Positions 1-5,395 of a stretch of DNA of 6,984 bases are shown piece by piece. A program made the position numbers and the translations under genes. Numbering within the stretch: position 1 is the stretch's first letter; the number at the start of each line of letters is the position of its first letter. The stretch is from contig JAAZOW010000199.1 of the NCBI GenBank assembly GCA_012797575.1, positions 1 through 6,984 of the forward strand, in the 5' to 3' direction. The notes beneath the pieces are model-generated. The model saw only the letters and a list, made by a program, of their open reading frames with translations. It was not told where the DNA came from and did no database searches. Source of the stretch: Methanomicrobiales archaeon (GTDB lineage Archaea; Halobacteriota; Methanomicrobia; Methanomicrobiales; Methanoculleaceae).

Positions 1-829
1 GATGGAGCTTGCGGCGCGCTACCTCGGGCTTGTGCCCTACCGGGAGGGGGTGGGAGGTGAGGGGTTTGCAGAGCGCATCGATATCATCAAGAGCGTGATC
101 GGCGAGCACGTCGACCTGGACGCCCTGCTCGAGATCGCCAGAGATTTTGTGCCTCCAGCGGATGAACATCCCCTCTATGCGGTGCCCGAGGTGCCCGATG
201 TCAGGATCGGTGTTGCGCAGGATGAGGCCTTCAACTTCTACTACGCCGACCTCTTCGACGTCCTGGAATCGCTCGGGGCCAGGGTAGTCCCGTTCTCCCC
301 GCTCCGCGATCGCCTGCCCGAGGCTGAGGGCTACATACTGGGGGGCGGCTACCCCGAACTCTTCGGCGCCGAACTCGAGGCGAACACCCGGATGCGGGAG
401 GGGATCTCTGAGGTCTCGCGGAACGGCACCCCCATCTACGCCGAGTGCGGGGGACTCATCTACCTCACCGATCGGATGCTGCTCGCCCCCGGATCGGCGG
501 GTGGGGATGGGGAGCGGGTCTACGACCTTGCCGGCGTCTTCTCCGGCGAGGCCCGGATGCCGGCGCAGCGGAGGCTGGGCTACGTTGTGGGGATGAGCGC
601 TGCTGAGTGCCCCGTGGGGGAGGCGGCGTTCCGGGGTCATGAGTTCCACTACAGCGCTGTCCGGCTTGCGCCCGGGACGCGCTACGCCTACCGGCTGACC
701 CGGGGGAGCGGTATCCAGGACGGGCTCGATGGGGCTCTCCAGGACCGGACGATAGCAAGCTATGCTCACCTCCATCCGGTGACGAGCCAGGGGATGCTTG
801 CACACTTCGTGAACTGTTGCCGGGGCTGA
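1..829 (+). CDS. cfbB: Ni-sirohydrochlorin a,c-diamide synthase (CbiA/CobB family), C-terminal part, 5' truncated
   Basis: Glutamine-dependent amidotransferase that converts two acetate side chains of Ni-sirohydrochlorin to amides with ATP, an early step of coenzyme F430 synthesis. The visible 275 residues hold the end of the ATP-dependent synthetase domain (about residues 1-60) and a complete class I-like glutaminase domain (GATase_3, about 67-273). The nucleophile Cys149 sits in YAECGGLIYLT, GHEFHYS is at 212-218, and the glutaminase histidine lies in SYAHLHP (253-259). Family members run to roughly 450 residues or more, so about 200 N-terminal residues lie off the left edge and the ATG at base 2 is probably internal. 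The CbiA enzyme of cobalamin synthesis has the same architecture. I prefer CfbB because cfbD lies one gene downstream; the domain call is firm, the substrate call is contextual. Confidence 0.85.
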   Translation, partial: MELAARYLGLVPYREGVGGEGFAERIDIIKSVIGEHVDLDALLEIARDFVPPADEHPLYAVPEVPDVRIGVAQDEAFNFYYADLFDVLESLGARVVPFSPLRDRLPEAEGYILGGGYPELFGAELEANTRMREGISEVSRNGTPIYAECGGLIYLTDRMLLAPGSAGGDGERVYDLAGVFSGEARMPAQRRLGYVVGMSAAECPVGEAAFRGHEFHYSAVRLAPGTRYAYRLTRGSGIQDGLDGALQDRTIASYAHLHPVTSQGMLAHFVNCCRG

Positions 830-835
830 AGCTTC

Positions 836-870
836 GCCGTTCTTCCGGGCACGGCTCCACCCGGAACGGC
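836..870 (+). terminator. Stem-loop just after cfbB, possible terminator or processing element
   Basis: TTCCGGG (843-849) pairs perfectly with CCCGGAA (860-866) across a 10-base loop. The stem extends outward through GCCG (836-839) and CGGC (867-870) if TTC at 840-842 bulges out, giving 11 base pairs. It begins 7 bases after the cfbB stop codon. No T-run follows, so an archaeal terminator of the usual T-rich kind is not shown. It could instead protect or separate the cfbB transcript from ilvE. Confidence 0.4.
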
Positions 871-928
871 TCCTGCTGCCGCCGCCACCATGGGCCGCTC
901 CAAGGCGTCTGGTGATATGAAACGCAAA

Positions 929-937
929 GCATACTAA
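929..937 (+). promoter_or_regulatory. Weak TATA-like element upstream of ilvE
   Basis: CATACTAAC is centred about 27 bases before the ilvE ATG at 961, the usual TATA-to-start distance in archaea. No ribosome binding site is visible directly before the ATG (CACTATCCTC). The two facts together suggest ilvE may be transcribed from its own promoter as a leaderless or nearly leaderless mRNA. The match to the TATA consensus is poor. Confidence 0.25.
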
Positions 938-960
938 CGAACCGCTACCACACTATCCTC

Positions 961-1830
961 ATGATCATCTACCTTGACGGCAGATACGTCCCTGAGGAGG
1001 AGGCGAAGGTCTCGGTCTTCGACCACGGGCTCCTCTACGGCGACGGTGTTTTCGAGGGGATACGCGCCTACAACGGAAAGATCTTCCGCCTTGACGAGCA
1101 TCTCGCACGCCTCTACGACTCGGCAAAGACGATCGATCTTGCTATCCCGATCGCAAAGGAGGAGATGGCCGAGGCCATCAAGGAGACGTTGCGGCGAAAC
1201 GACTTGAAGGACGCCTACATCCGACCGATCGTCACCCGGGGCAAGGGGGATCTCGGTCTCGATCCCCGTAAATGCGAGAAGCCGACGGTCATCGTCATCG
1301 CCGTCACCTGGGGGGCCATGTACGGCGACCTCTACGAGAAGGGGCTCCGGGCGATCTGTGTCTCGGTCAGGCGCACCCCTCCGGAGTCGATGCCCCCGAA
1401 CGTAAAGAGCCTCAACTACCTAAACAACATACTCGCAAAGATCGAGGCGAACTACCAGAATGTGGACGAGGCGATCTTCTTTGATGTCAACGGCAACGTC
1501 TCCGAAGGATCGGGGGACAACATCTTCATCGTCAAGAACGGGACCGTCATCACCCCGCCGACCCTGAACAACCTCCGTGGGATAACCCGTCAGGTTGTGC
1601 TCGAGATCGCGCAGTCGATGGGGATCACCCTCCTTGAGCGCAACCTCGGCTACTTCGACCTCTACTCAGCGGATGAGGTCTTCGTGACGGGGACCGCAGC
1701 GGAGGTCGCACCCATCCGTGAGATCGATGGAAGGGTCATCGGGAACGGCAGACCCGGCCCCATCACGCGCCAGCTGATGGCGGCATTCCGGTCCGCCACC
1801 CAGAAGGAAGGGACCCCGATATTTGAGTGA
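961..1830 (+). CDS. ilvE: Branched-chain amino acid aminotransferase (class IV PLP enzyme)
   Basis: PLP-dependent enzyme of fold type IV that interconverts valine, leucine and isoleucine with their 2-oxo acids, using 2-oxoglutarate/glutamate as amino partner; cytosolic. The 289 residues are near the usual length of about 290-310 and look complete. The N-terminus has DHGLLYGDGVFEGIRAY (21-37). Lys149 in NVKSLNYLNN is the expected Schiff-base lysine. DVNGNVSEGSGDNIF (175-189) contains the conserved Glu182 by the cofactor, and EVFVTGTAAEVAPI (239-252) is the family signature near the C-terminus. It lies 131 bases after cfbB and 49 bases before cfbD on the same strand, an unusual neighbourhood for an ilv gene. 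D-amino-acid transaminase and aminodeoxychorismate lyase share the fold, but the motifs fit BCAT best. The ATG at 961 places the first strand correctly. Confidence 0.92.
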   Translation: MIIYLDGRYVPEEEAKVSVFDHGLLYGDGVFEGIRAYNGKIFRLDEHLARLYDSAKTIDLAIPIAKEEMAEAIKETLRRNDLKDAYIRPIVTRGKGDLGLDPRKCEKPTVIVIAVTWGAMYGDLYEKGLRAICVSVRRTPPESMPPNVKSLNYLNNILAKIEANYQNVDEAIFFDVNGNVSEGSGDNIFIVKNGTVITPPTLNNLRGITRQVVLEIAQSMGITLLERNLGYFDLYSADEVFVTGTAAEVAPIREIDGRVIGNGRPGPITRQLMAAFRSATQKEGTPIFE

Positions 1831-1858
1831 GAGGGCGGGGCCTTCCGGGAAACGTCTC

Positions 1859-1865
1859 TTTTTTT
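1859..1865 (+). terminator. T7 run between ilvE and cfbD
   Basis: Seven consecutive T residues, in the context TCTTTTTTTGAG, lie 28 bases after the ilvE stop and 14 bases before the cfbD ATG. A run of this length suits archaeal intrinsic termination and could reduce read-through from ilvE into cfbD. It sits so close to the next start that partial termination, or use as a U-rich leader, is equally possible. Confidence 0.35.
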
Positions 1866-1879
1866 GAGAAAGGATTCGT

Positions 1880-3070
1880 ATGACGGCCTCCAGGGCGGTG
1901 AGGATTCCCCGGACGACGTGCAAGCTCTTCGGTGCGATAAAAGCTCTTGCGACCATCAAACGATGCGTCGTGCTCGTGCACGGGCCGAAAGGCTGCGTCT
2001 ACCACATCAACTACATCCTCGGGATGCGGGGAGACCGCCCGTCTGAGATCTACTCGACGTGCCTCGACGAACACGACGTCATATTCGGCGCCGAGGAGAA
2101 ACTCAAAGAGGCCATCGAAGAACTCGATGCGAGGTTGCACCCTGATCTCATCGCGGTCCTCTCCTGTTGCGTCTCAAGCATCATCGGTGAGGATGTCGTC
2201 GCTGCAGCGAAGGCTGCTTCGACCGGCGCACGGGTCGTCGGGATTGAAGCGGGTGGATTTGAGGGTGATTTCCGGACAGGCTACAGCGAGACCCTCTGCC
2301 GGCTCGTTGAAGAGTTCGTTCAAGAGCCGCGTGAGGTCAGGGAGCGGTCTGTCAACCTGATAGGCCTTCTCCGGGCCGGACCGGACCTGCGGGAGCTTGT
2401 GCGCATCCTCGGCCTCATCGACCTCCAGGTCAACGCGGTGCTCACCGCCGGGGCAACGGTTGGAGATCTTGAACGTCTGGGCTCTGCGGCGCTCAGCATC
2501 GTCGTGTGTGAACCAGCAGGGAAGGAGGCGGGAGAGCTGCTCGAGCGGATCTGTGGGGTCCCATTCATCATCGCCGATATCCCCATCGGGTATGCTGCCA
2601 CCCTTCGGTTCCTCGATCACGTCTCCGCGGCCCTCGGGATTGTGCACCATGTGGCAGAGGAGCCCGGCATCGATGACGTCTGCCGCACGGCTCTCGCCGG
2701 GCGGCGTGTGGCGATCGTCAGCGGACCGACGCGGGCCATCTCCATGACCCTCTTCCTTGCGGAGTTCGATCTCTCGCCGGCCCTCGTCATCGTGGATTTC
2801 GACTCCGATACGCTGGCGCGGCTACGGGATCTTATCGGCCCGGAGTGCGAGATCCTGATCGAGCCGGAGCAGGAGGAGATCCGGGAGAGGCTCGAGGCCT
2901 GCCGGATCGATCTGATCTTTGGCGGTATGCTCGAGAAGGCCCTCGCTGCATCGCTCGGGATCGAGCACCTGGACATGATGCACGGTAGCCAGAGGACGCT
3001 CGGACCCGCCGGCGGAGAACATCTCATCGCAGCCCTCACGAAGCAGAGACCCCGCCGCCCGGGCTGGTAG
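1880..3070 (+). CDS. cfbD: Ni-sirohydrochlorin a,c-diamide reductive cyclase subunit CfbD (nitrogenase component 1-like)
   Basis: Catalytic component of the CfbCD complex. With the NifH-like reductase CfbC it carries out the multi-electron, ATP-driven reduction and ring closure of Ni-sirohydrochlorin a,c-diamide in F430 synthesis. The 396 residues have the NifD/NifE-type layout. Cys14 (TCKLFGA), Cys39 (HGPKGC) and Cys96/Cys97 (LSCCVSSIIGEDV) line up with the three cysteines that hold an iron-sulfur cluster at the NifD/NifE subunit interface. Rossmann-type segments follow, including RRVAIVSGPT (275-284) and DLIFGGMLEKA (344-354). The protein is shorter than NifD and lacks its extra regions, as expected for CfbD. 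The ATG is preceded by GAAAGGA six bases upstream. No cfbC is visible here. Its identity supports reading the upstream amidotransferase as CfbB. Confidence 0.9.
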   Translation: MTASRAVRIPRTTCKLFGAIKALATIKRCVVLVHGPKGCVYHINYILGMRGDRPSEIYSTCLDEHDVIFGAEEKLKEAIEELDARLHPDLIAVLSCCVSSIIGEDVVAAAKAASTGARVVGIEAGGFEGDFRTGYSETLCRLVEEFVQEPREVRERSVNLIGLLRAGPDLRELVRILGLIDLQVNAVLTAGATVGDLERLGSAALSIVVCEPAGKEAGELLERICGVPFIIADIPIGYAATLRFLDHVSAALGIVHHVAEEPGIDDVCRTALAGRRVAIVSGPTRAISMTLFLAEFDLSPALVIVDFDSDTLARLRDLIGPECEILIEPEQEEIRERLEACRIDLIFGGMLEKALAASLGIEHLDMMHGSQRTLGPAGGEHLIAALTKQRPRRPGW

Positions 3071-3158
3071 GGCTTGCGATCCGGCCGCTGTAGCTCGTCG
3101 GCCCGGAGGGGAGGGCGGGCTGCAGGCTCAAGATCTTCCCGGATCCGCCCGGCACAAC

Positions 3159-3189
3159 TTTTTTATTCCAGGGTGCCCAAGTTATATGG
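3159..3189 (+). promoter_or_regulatory. T/A-rich promoter region of tRNA-Glu, possibly also the cfbD terminator
   Basis: In a GC-rich stretch, two AT-rich elements precede the tRNA: TTTTTTATT (3159-3167) and TTATATGG (3182-3189). The second resembles an archaeal TATA box better, but it lies only about 16 bases from the mature 5' end, closer than usual. The first is better spaced for a start a few bases upstream of the tRNA. Its T6 run could also end the cfbD transcript. Which element acts cannot be settled from sequence alone. Confidence 0.35.
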
Positions 3190-3201
3190 CACATTGCATG
3201 A

Positions 3202-3274
3202 GCTGCTATAGTGTAGGGGCCAATCATGTCGGCCTTTCACGCCGACGACTGGGGTTCAAATCCCCATAGCAGCA
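3202..3274 (+). tRNA. tRNA-Glu (anticodon TTC)
   Basis: A complete cloverleaf can be drawn by hand. The acceptor stem GCTGCTA (3202-3208) pairs with TAGCAGC (3267-3273), with A3274 as discriminator. The D stem GTG/CAT closes with one G-T wobble. The anticodon stem TCGGC (3229-3233) pairs with GCCGA (3241-3245), and the loop CTTTCAC puts TTC at 3236-3238. The T arm is TGGGG-TTCAAAT-CCCCA (3250-3266). The CCA end is not encoded and there is no intron. The body resembles archaeal tRNA-Glu. Glu-tRNA serves translation and is also the substrate for the C5 route to tetrapyrroles, the precursors of F430. Confidence 0.96.
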
Positions 3275-3288
3275 TCCCATCACGACTG

Positions 3289-3296
3289 TTTTTTTT
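3289..3296 (+). terminator. T8 terminator of the tRNA-Glu transcript
   Basis: Eight consecutive T residues start 15 bases after the discriminator base of the tRNA, in the context ACTGTTTTTTTTATC. Short T-runs directly downstream of stable RNA genes are the standard archaeal termination signal. Confidence 0.7.
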
Positions 3297-3297
3297 A

Positions 3298-3653
3298 TCT
3301 CTTCGAACGCTCTTTTTCTCAGCTCAAGAGTCGGCAGAGCGAATCAAAAGGCAAACCCCAAAACTCGCCCTCCGCCTTTGACTAGCTGCACGGAGCCTGG
3401 GTGCATCATGTCACCGTATCTTCAAAGGTTTTGACGGATGAGATGGGACGCCAACAACCACACAGTAATGAGGGGAGCGATCTGGTTTTGCAAGGCCCCC
3501 CTTCATCTGCCTCTCTGCTTTCAATATGCCAGCATCCCCTGCTCGGGGCAGAGTGGAGAGAAACACCAAAGGGTGCGAAGAGGAGCAAACACATCCTTGA
3601 ATGTACGATTGATAACAAGCACTATTTTACCAGAACGATAGAGAGAGATCCCC
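3298..3653 (+). other. Intergenic stretch without a convincing gene
   Basis: These roughly 355 bases between the tRNA terminator and the TrpF-like gene are visibly less GC-rich than the flanking genes. The open frames crossing them give polar, motif-free translations and overlap the start of the next gene in another frame. Near the right end, CTATTTTA (3622-3629) may be the TATA box of the TrpF-like gene, and GAGAGATC (3643-3650) is a plausible ribosome binding site ending 3 bases before its ATG. I see no repeat, integrase relic or structured RNA. Confidence 0.5.
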
Positions 3654-4316
3654 ATGCGCATCAAGTTCTGCGGAACAACCAGCCCCATGGACGTACAGTG
3701 CGCCATCGATGCAGGTTGCGACGCTCTGGGCTTCATCATGGGCGTGACGCACCAGAGCAGTGACGTCGTAACGCCGGCAGAAGCTGCAGAGATGGTGCGA
3801 CGGCTCCCACCGTTCATCGAACCGGTCGCAGTCACCCACCTGCAGGGCACAGACGACCTCATCAACCTCGTGAGAGACTCGCGCTGCACGACACTGCAGA
3901 TCCAGGACGCCATCGAACCATCCGCGATGGATACCATCCGCGACGCCCTCCCGTTCGCAAAAATCGTGAAAGCCGTTCATGTGATAGACGAATCGGCCAT
4001 CAAGATAGGAAAACTCTACGAACCTTACGCCGATGCCCTCATACTCGATTCCAGAACCCGGGAGAAGATCGGGGGGACAGGTATCCCCCACGACTGGAAC
4101 ATCAGCGCAACGATCGTGGCGAACTCAGCGATTCCCGTGATACTTGCAGGAGGACTCACGCCAGGGAATGTCGCTGAGGCGATACGAAGGGTCCGCCCCT
4201 ACGGAGTCGACGTACATACCGGTATCAAGAAGGACGGCGTCCGGGACCCCAAAAAGACCCTGATGTTCGCCCGTGAGGCGAGAGGTGCGTTGCCAGGCGC
4301 CAGGGACGAGGAGTAG
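3654..4316 (+). CDS. trpF: Phosphoribosylanthranilate isomerase family protein (divergent TrpF-like)
   Basis: A (beta/alpha)8-barrel enzyme of the family that performs the Amadori rearrangement of phosphoribosylanthranilate in tryptophan synthesis. The 220 residues are close to the usual 200-220. Cys6 in IKFCGTTS and Asp132 in ALILDS match the general base and acid of characterised PRAI. GGTG (140-143), GGLTPGNV (166-173) and RPYGVDVHTGIK (181-192) match the barrel and phosphate-binding loops. Several family hallmarks are altered. The SPRYVS-like segment with its substrate-contacting Arg is replaced by HQSSDVVT (33-40), QLHG by QIQD (82-85), and VDVSSGVE by VDVHTGIK. No other trp gene is adjacent. 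It may be a real but divergent TrpF or a paralogue acting on another aminosugar phosphate. Family membership is solid; the symbol denotes the family and the exact reaction is open. Confidence 0.78.
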   Translation: MRIKFCGTTSPMDVQCAIDAGCDALGFIMGVTHQSSDVVTPAEAAEMVRRLPPFIEPVAVTHLQGTDDLINLVRDSRCTTLQIQDAIEPSAMDTIRDALPFAKIVKAVHVIDESAIKIGKLYEPYADALILDSRTREKIGGTGIPHDWNISATIVANSAIPVILAGGLTPGNVAEAIRRVRPYGVDVHTGIKKDGVRDPKKTLMFAREARGALPGARDEE

Positions 4317-4352
4317 ATCACCCCTAGCGCCCGGCAGCACACGAAGAGAAAA

Positions 4353-4360
4353 TTTATATA
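4353..4360 (+). promoter_or_regulatory. TATA box of the first DUF5320-type gene
   Basis: TTTATATA is a near-ideal archaeal TATA box, preceded by an A-rich BRE-like segment (GAGAAAA). With the usual spacing of about 25 bases, transcription should begin near 4380-4384. That leaves a leader of about 35 bases before the ATG at 4417. Confidence 0.75.
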
Positions 4361-4384
4361 TTTGTGAATGTATGAGTAATTATT

Positions 4385-4410
4385 GCGGGCAGGATTCAGC
4401 CCGCAGGAGA
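4385..4410 (+). promoter_or_regulatory. Leader hairpin abutting the Shine-Dalgarno of the first DUF5320-type gene
   Basis: GCGGGC (4385-4390) and GCCCGC (4399-4404) form a perfect 6-bp stem around the loop AGGATTCA. The ribosome binding site AGGAGA (4405-4410) follows with no gap and lies 6 bases before the ATG. The predicted transcript start falls at or just before the first base of the stem, so the mRNA would begin with this hairpin. The loop carries a second AGGA. The structure could stabilise the message or tune ribosome access. Confidence 0.45.
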
Positions 4411-4416
4411 TAGAGC

Positions 4417-4674
4417 ATGCCAGGTTTTGACGGTACAGGACCGGGAGGGCAGGGCCCGATGACCGGTGGGGGGTTCGGCTACTGCCGCCCCGTCGCCCAG
4501 AGACTATGGCCGCCCATGCGGGGTTATCACGCTCCCTACTCACCCTACCCGGGACCGGTTTACCGCCCCTGGTCAGGACCTGCCTACGGGTACGGCCCTG
4601 GCCGGTGGGGAGTTCCCCGGGGTGGCGGCCGGGGCCGTGGCTTCGGCCGGGGTCGTGGACGGTGGTGCTGGTAG
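4417..4674 (+). CDS. Small Gly/Arg/Tyr-rich DUF5320-type protein, copy 1
   Basis: 85 residues, function unknown. The N-terminus MPGFDGTGPGGQGPMTGGG is the hallmark of DUF5320-type proteins of anaerobic archaea and bacteria. Cys23 follows in GYC. The middle (about 30-65) is rich in Pro, Tyr and Gly with repeated GY/YP steps. The tail (68-85) is an RG-rich run GGGRGRGFGRGRGRW ending in Cys-Trp. There is no signal peptide, membrane segment or recognisable fold, and disorder is likely. From memory, relatives often lie beside NifX/NifB-type dinitrogenase cofactor domain proteins and Mrp-like ATPases, but neither is visible here. The gene has a strong TATA box, a leader hairpin and the ribosome binding site AGGAGA. 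It is convergent with a diverged homologue at 4909-5151. The shared N-terminus and own signals make it a confident real gene despite its size. Confidence 0.85.
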   Translation: MPGFDGTGPGGQGPMTGGGFGYCRPVAQRLWPPMRGYHAPYSPYPGPVYRPWSGPAYGYGPGRWGVPRGGGRGRGFGRGRGRWCW

Positions 4675-4686
4675 GGTAAAGCACCA

Positions 4687-4741
4687 GGTTTGCGCGCACA
4701 AGCGAATACCTCCTTGTGGGATCAGCGCCAAACCCCCTTTT
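4687..4741 (+). terminator. Long interrupted stem-loop plus T4 after DUF5320-type copy 1
   Basis: Three nested helices stack in order: GGTTTG (4687-4692) with CAAACC (4729-4734), CGC (4693-4695) with GCG (4725-4727), and CACAAG (4697-4702) with CTTGTG (4713-4718). This gives 15 base pairs around a 10-base loop, with a bulged C4728 and an asymmetric internal loop. Four T residues (4738-4741) come after it. It starts 12 bases past the stop codon, a good position for a terminator or a 3'-end stabiliser. The T-run is short. Confidence 0.45.
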
Positions 4742-4908
4742 CACTCCCAGAAGAGCAGGGTAGATGGCACACCGCACCCGCGGCCCATTCCATCCTCAGA
4801 GGTCTCGCCGGCATAGGGGGGACGGCGCCTGCGGTACCTGGAAATCACATACCATAGCAGAAGAGATCAGCGATACCAACGACACAAAGAGTGATTGAGT
4901 GGTGTTCG
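4742..4908. other. Spacer between the convergent DUF5320-type genes
   Basis: These 167 bases separate the 3' ends of the two convergent small genes. A short inverted repeat CGCCG/CGGCG (about 4806-4827) is the only structure noted. Open frames entering from either side look like out-of-frame shadows. I see no further gene. Confidence 0.4.
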
Positions 4909-5151
4909 TCACCACCGACGTCTGCGGCCACGGCCGCCGCCGCCAAATCCTCTACCACATCCCCACGGTGCTCCGCCACGCCCCAGGCCATACCCCTGCG
5001 GCTGCTGAATTGGAGTTCCAGGGACGATCTCACCCGCATCTCCGGCAGGGCTACCCTCTGCCGGTGGCTGCTGCGGCTGGACACACCGGCCCATACGCCG
5101 CCCGGTCATCGGCCCCATACCCTGGGGCCCGGTACCATCAAATCCAGGCAT
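4909..5151 (-). CDS. Small Gly/Arg-rich DUF5320-type protein, copy 2
   Basis: 80 residues, function unknown. The N-terminus MPGFDGTGPQGMGPMTGRR is almost the same as in copy 1 at 4417-4674, and Cys23 is kept (GRC). The rest has diverged: a Gln/Pro-rich linker (24-55), then a Gly/Arg tail from YGLGRGG (54-60) through WGCGRGFGGGGRGRR to a terminal Trp. Cys65 sits in the tail. The translation start is secured by a near-perfect ribosome binding site GAGGTGA, with six A residues between it and the ATG. A TATA-like TTTATAGT lies about 47 bases upstream. Matching protein ends with many synonymous differences argue for an old duplication held by selection. It is convergent with copy 1. The Arg-rich tail could bind nucleic acid or another acidic partner, which is inference. 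Confidence 0.85.
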   Translation of the reverse strand: MPGFDGTGPQGMGPMTGRRMGRCVQPQQPPAEGSPAGDAGEIVPGTPIQQPQGYGLGRGGAPWGCGRGFGGGGRGRRRRW

Positions 5152-5157
5152 TTTTTT

Positions 5158-5204
5158 CTCACCTCGTCTGGTATATAGTACTCATATGCGCGAAATACTA
5201 TAAA
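5158..5204 (-). promoter_or_regulatory. Promoter and ribosome binding site of DUF5320-type copy 2
   Basis: Read on the minus strand, TTTATAGT (5204-5197) is a good TATA box, and a second AT-rich element ACTATATAC lies at 5179-5171. With standard spacing from the first box, transcription would start near 5174. The ribosome binding site GAGGTGAG (5165-5158) stands six bases before the ATG and matches the archaeal 16S tail very well. Confidence 0.65.
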
Positions 5205-5220
5205 TCTTTCCCTCAGGGGG

Positions 5221-5232
5221 TGGAGCGCTCCA
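5221..5232. promoter_or_regulatory. Perfect 12-bp palindrome upstream of DUF5320-type copy 2
   Basis: TGGAGCGCTCCA is its own reverse complement. It lies about 17 bp beyond the distal edge of the TATA box of the minus-strand gene, where archaeal activators or repressors commonly bind. No second copy was noticed elsewhere in the window. Confidence 0.3.
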
Positions 5233-5395
5233 GACGATCAACCCTGACTCGATCCTGAAGTTTACGGTCGACCAGATACCATCCTCCAGTATCGACGCGG
5301 ACGGCACCAATACCCCGGGAGACTGCTCAACCACGTCTGCAGAACGCCAACAAAAAGGAGGATTCACCGGGCTGGCACCGCTGCTATGCCCTGGG

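Noticed and set aside
465..932. 155-codon open frame on the minus strand
   Set aside because: It overlaps cfbB antisense, its translation is Pro/Arg/Ser-rich without motifs, and cfbB is clearly the real gene.
917..937. Six-codon upstream frame MKRKAY before ilvE
   Set aside because: The GGTGAT before it abuts the ATG too closely to act as a ribosome site, and the likely ilvE promoter overlaps it.
3271..3540. Repeat of the tRNA 3' end (AGCATCCC) at about 3531 as an attachment site
   Set aside because: The match is only 8 bases and does not extend into the T arm, which is expected by chance at this scale.
3401..3763. 120-codon plus-strand frame upstream of and overlapping the TrpF-like gene
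   Set aside because: No recognisable domain or ribosome site, and it overlaps the well-supported start of the TrpF-like gene in another frame.
4199..4777. 192-codon minus-strand frame across the end of the TrpF-like gene and DUF5320-type copy 1
   Set aside because: It is antisense to two supported genes and crosses their promoter region, with a low-complexity translation and no motif.
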